Source of the DNA: Candidatus Peribacteraceae bacterium | Lineage (GTDB): Bacteria; Patescibacteriota; Gracilibacteria; Peribacterales; Peribacteraceae | NCBI GenBank assembly: GCA_028703835.1 | Contig: JAQVMB010000017.1 | Span: 1 to 32,099 of the forward strand | Direction: 5' to 3' | Length of the DNA stretch: 32,099 nucleotides | Part shown: piece by piece, positions 29,844 through 32,099 of the stretch | Layout: the number at the start of each line of letters is the position of its first letter | How positions within the stretch are numbered: the first letter of the stretch is position 1 | Translations under genes and position numbers: made by a program | The notes under the pieces: generated by a model | The model's input: only the letters and a program-made list of their open reading frames with translations | Told to the model about the DNA's origin: nothing | The model's database searches: none

Positions 29844-30701
29844 ATGCGTGCAGTATGGACGGGTACGCTCACGTTCGGCCTCCTTGCCATTCCCGTGAAG
29901 CTCCATCCCGCTTCGCAGGAGAGGGGAGGTTTGCGTTTCCGGTATTTGCACAAGAAGGATTTGGCGCCGGTGGAGAACGTGCGCATTTGCCGTGAGGACG
30001 GGCGCGAAGTGTCGTTTGGGGAGGTGGTGCGCGGTTATCGTTCGGGGAAGGGAAAGTATGTCGTCGTCAGCGACGAGGATTTTCGGCGCGCAAATGTCCG
30101 GCGGACGCGTTCCATCGAACTGACGGATTTCGTGGAGGCGGGAGAGATCGACCCGCAGTACTTCGAAAAGCCGTATTTCCTGGAGCCGGAGGAAGGCGCG
30201 GAGCAGGCGTACGTCGTGTTGCGGGAAGCGCTGCGGCGTTCGGGGAAGACGGGCATCGCCCGGTTCGTCCTGCGTGGGAAAGAGCACATTGCGGCGCTCC
30301 GGGCGGAAGGATCCGTCCTCGTTTTGTTGCAGATGCGGTTTGCGTCGGAGTTGCGGGGATCGGAGGACGTGCGCATCCCCGAGAGGAAAGTGGCAGAGGG
30401 GGAGGTGGCCATGGCGGTGGCGCTCATCGAGGCGCTCAGCGGCCCCTTCGATCCTTCCGCTTTCCGCGATACGTACACCGAGGAGCTGAAGCGCATCATC
30501 GAGGACAAGGCGACGGGCGCCGGACCGGCTCGCAGCGGGAGGAAAACCGCCCCCCGCCCGAACGTGCACGATCTCGTACGGCTCCTGCGGGAGAGTCTGG
30601 CAGAGGCATCCCGCCGCTCCCCCGGCATGCTCCGGCGAACGGGCCGCAAGGAGGCTTCCGGGCGCGCACAACCGAAGCGGCGCTCAATCCACCAGCCGTG
30701 A
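29844..30701 (+). CDS. ku: Ku protein, non-homologous end joining
   Basis: Bacterial Ku forms a homodimeric ring on DNA double-strand ends and recruits LigD. The 285-residue chain opens MRAVWTGTLTFGLLAIPVKL, a near-invariant start in the family. It continues with RFRYLHKKDLAPVEN, GYRSGKGKYVVVSDEDF, SIELTDFVEAGEIDPQYFEK, YFLEPEEGAEQAYVVLREAL and DTYTEELKRIIEDKATG. A basic low-complexity tail of about 55 residues follows (GRKTAPRP ... RRSIHQP), like the Lys/Arg-rich C-terminal extensions that help DNA binding in other bacterial Ku proteins. No ligD is within the window on either side. The ATG at 29844 has TATCCT 8 nt upstream. Confidence 0.96.
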   Translation: MRAVWTGTLTFGLLAIPVKLHPASQERGGLRFRYLHKKDLAPVENVRICREDGREVSFGEVVRGYRSGKGKYVVVSDEDFRRANVRRTRSIELTDFVEAGEIDPQYFEKPYFLEPEEGAEQAYVVLREALRRSGKTGIARFVLRGKEHIAALRAEGSVLVLLQMRFASELRGSEDVRIPERKVAEGEVAMAVALIEALSGPFDPSAFRDTYTEELKRIIEDKATGAGPARSGRKTAPRPNVHDLVRLLRESLAEASRRSPGMLRRTGRKEASGRAQPKRRSIHQP

Positions 30702-30736
30702 ACGCCTGCGCAAGTTCTTCTTTCCAGGTTGAGAGG

Positions 30737-30742
30737 TATACT
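30737..30742 (+). promoter_or_regulatory. -10 box of the SLH-protein gene
   Basis: TATACT, 23 nt before the ATG at 30766. The expected leader of about 16 nt is CT-rich and has no Shine-Dalgarno sequence. Confidence 0.5.
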
Positions 30743-30765
30743 CTTTGTTCCTCTCCCCCTTGTCC

Positions 30766-32099
30766 ATGCGATCTTCGTTTGCATTAGCGTTTGTGGCGGC
30801 TCTCCTGCCCCTCTCGGTGCTTGCCCTCGACTACCGGGACACCAGCAGCCGGTACAAGGACGCTCCTTTCAAGACGCCGGAAGCGGCGGCCATCAGCGTG
30901 CTGTCCAACGCGGGGATCATGGAGGGGAATCCGGACGGGACATTCGCGACTGCGCGGTCCATCAACCGTGCGGAATTTTTGAAGATCGGCCTTCTGAGCC
31001 AGCCTGCGATCGCCGTGTCCGCTTCGGATGCAGCCGCGTGTTTTCCGGACGTGCGTTCCGGAGATTGGTTCAGCCGCTACGTGTGCCTCGGTAAAAACCG
31101 GGGCGTGGTGGAGGGATATGCCGACGGCTCCTTCCGGCCGGGCCAGACGGTGACCTACGCGGAAGGGCTGAAGATGCTCGCGGAACTCTATGAGGGTGAC
31201 GGAGACGATTCTCCCTGGAAGCGGCGCTGCCTGCGCGTCAATTCCGCCGGCATATGCGAGCTCCATGAAGACATCGTCGCGCCGGCAGGTGCGCCGTGGT
31301 ACCAAGTGTACGTCGACTGGGCGGGCGCGCAGGGGCTGCTTCTGCCTCTCAGTATTGATTTCAATGAACCTCTCGCGCGCGGGCAGGCGGCCCGTCTCGT
31401 CGCCGCGTTCCGCGCCGACGCGGAGGGGGAGCTGGCTTCGTACCGGCAATTTGAACAAGGCCGGGTGCCATCGTCCCGTTCCAGCATGGGCGCCGACACG
31501 TCGTCCCGACCCACCTCTTCTTCGTCGTCTTCATCCTTGCAGGCGTCTTCTTCGTCGGTGAGTTCCGTGAGCAGCAGCGTTTCTTCCGTCTCTTCCTCCG
31601 TTTCCTCCCTGCCCGATCTCCCCGTCAGCAGCCATTTCCTCCTTCTCGGTGCGCGCAGCAAGCCCGTGGCGAGCGCGGTGTTCCTCTCGCCGCTGGAGGG
31701 GGCGTACATCCGGCGCATCGAAGTGCGCTTCGACCGCAAAGTCCGTTCTCTCAGCCGCGTGTACATCGTCGATGCAGCCGGGACGCCCGTCCTGACCCTC
31801 TCGCCCGACGTGACGGATTCCACGGATCGCAATTGGAAGGCCACGTCGACCGCGACGGGAGCGACGTATCTTGCGAAGAATGCCGAGCGGGTCCTGGCGG
31901 CGGAGGTCCTGCTCCTCGCGCCGGAAGAGGGGGGTATCGTTGGAGAAACGGTGGAGATCGACCAATTCACGATCGATGTGGAGGGGGAGTGGAGCGGCTG
32001 CCGCTATACGTCGGCCGCCCAGACGTTCACGTTCCCCATGCACCAGACCGCACAGGCAGTGGTTACCGCAGTGCAGAATGCACTGCCGACCCAAGGGCT
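30766..32099 (+). CDS. SLH-domain surface protein, C-terminus beyond window
   Basis: The 444 codons in the window begin MRSSFALAFVAALLPLSVLA, a signal peptide. Two clear S-layer homology repeats follow: one from about residue 30 (SVLSNAGIMEGNPDGTF then INRAEFLKIGL), one from about 87 (CFPDVRSGDWFSRYVCLGKN then EGYADGSFRPGQTVTYAEGL). A third, degenerate one is near 185 (WYQVYVDWAGAQGLLLP). A Ser-rich linker (about 235-285, SSSVSSVSSSVSSVSSSVSS) leads to a probable beta-rich domain (PVASAVFLSPLEGAYIRRIE and onward). SLH domains bind cell-wall polymers, so this protein is likely anchored non-covalently on the cell surface. No stop is reached before the window ends. The role of the distal domain is unknown. 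Confidence 0.9.
   Translation, partial: MRSSFALAFVAALLPLSVLALDYRDTSSRYKDAPFKTPEAAAISVLSNAGIMEGNPDGTFATARSINRAEFLKIGLLSQPAIAVSASDAAACFPDVRSGDWFSRYVCLGKNRGVVEGYADGSFRPGQTVTYAEGLKMLAELYEGDGDDSPWKRRCLRVNSAGICELHEDIVAPAGAPWYQVYVDWAGAQGLLLPLSIDFNEPLARGQAARLVAAFRADAEGELASYRQFEQGRVPSSRSSMGADTSSRPTSSSSSSSLQASSSSVSSVSSSVSSVSSSVSSLPDLPVSSHFLLLGARSKPVASAVFLSPLEGAYIRRIEVRFDRKVRSLSRVYIVDAAGTPVLTLSPDVTDSTDRNWKATSTATGATYLAKNAERVLAAEVLLLAPEEGGIVGETVEIDQFTIDVEGEWSGCRYTSAAQTFTFPMHQTAQAVVTAVQNALPTQG

Noticed and set aside
29446-29898. Plus-strand frame of 150 codons upstream of and overlapping ku
   Set aside because: It is built from the hairpin repeats (for example TPLPRWGRGWG) and overlaps the start of ku in another frame.
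31470-31620. Ser-rich linker of the SLH protein as another copy of the 9-mer inverted repeat
   Set aside because: The TCTTCC/GTTTCC runs look similar, but there is no opposing arm and Ser-rich linkers are normal in surface proteins.
1-32099. UGA recoded as glycine, as in Gracilibacteria/Absconditabacteria
   Set aside because: TGA ends many intact, full-length genes here and I see no in-frame TGA inside conserved genes.

Overview
The window is GC-rich bacterial chromosome carrying 24 protein genes that I can support, two of them cut by the window ends, and one tRNA. TGA is used as an ordinary stop at the end of many intact genes (dnaE, gltX, murB, the AAK-GNAT gene and others), so this is not a UGA-recoding lineage. 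The mix suggests a candidate-phylum organism of the Patescibacteria/CPR type, perhaps near Peribacteria/Peregrinibacteria. The pointers are short-leader or leaderless genes without Shine-Dalgarno sequences, a degenerate metallo-beta-lactamase-fold protein with a WPGEY motif, an SLH protein with a Ser-rich linker, and dispersed palindromic repeats that also sit inside genes. That placement is an inference from style; no rRNA is present to confirm it.

Layout. Positions 1-6841 (minus strand): dnaE, two small membrane-protein genes, tsaC and a truncated polytopic membrane protein. Positions 6974-14669 (minus): a tightly coupled five-gene cassette of exported, partly Cys-rich proteins that I do not recognise. 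Position 14978 onward (plus): an SSB with two OB folds, followed by a 0.7 kb gene-poor stretch and a pair of small divergent genes. Positions 16871-25237 (minus): murB, an EamA transporter, gltX, an ArgA-like AAK-GNAT protein, a cyclophilin lipoprotein, murG and ftsW. Positions 25357-32099 (plus): lspA, murA, the MBL-fold protein, tRNA-Arg(CCU), a small unknown gene, uppP, ku and a truncated SLH surface protein. Cell-wall synthesis (murA, murB, murG, ftsW, uppP) and envelope export (lspA, lipoproteins, SLH protein, the cassette) dominate.

Three layers of non-coding structure stand out. First, a -10-like hexamer (TATAAT, TATCCT, TACACT, TATTCT and similar) repeatedly lies 6-10 nt before the start codon, and no start has a convincing Shine-Dalgarno sequence, which predicts leaderless mRNAs. 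Second, there are several dispersed repeat families. One is an inverted-repeat element built from GAAACCGAG/GAATCCGAG-type 9-mers (three copies, one read in frame inside dnaE). Another is a 32-bp palindrome (two copies). A third is a set of heptanucleotide tandem repeats (five tracts, one inside tsaC). Third, the AAK-GNAT gene has a good promoter followed by a leader of about 110-130 nt with mutually exclusive hairpins ending in an intrinsic terminator, the layout of an attenuator or riboswitch.

The best candidates for undescribed biology are the five-gene secreted cassette, the in-frame palindromic elements and the attenuator-like leader.
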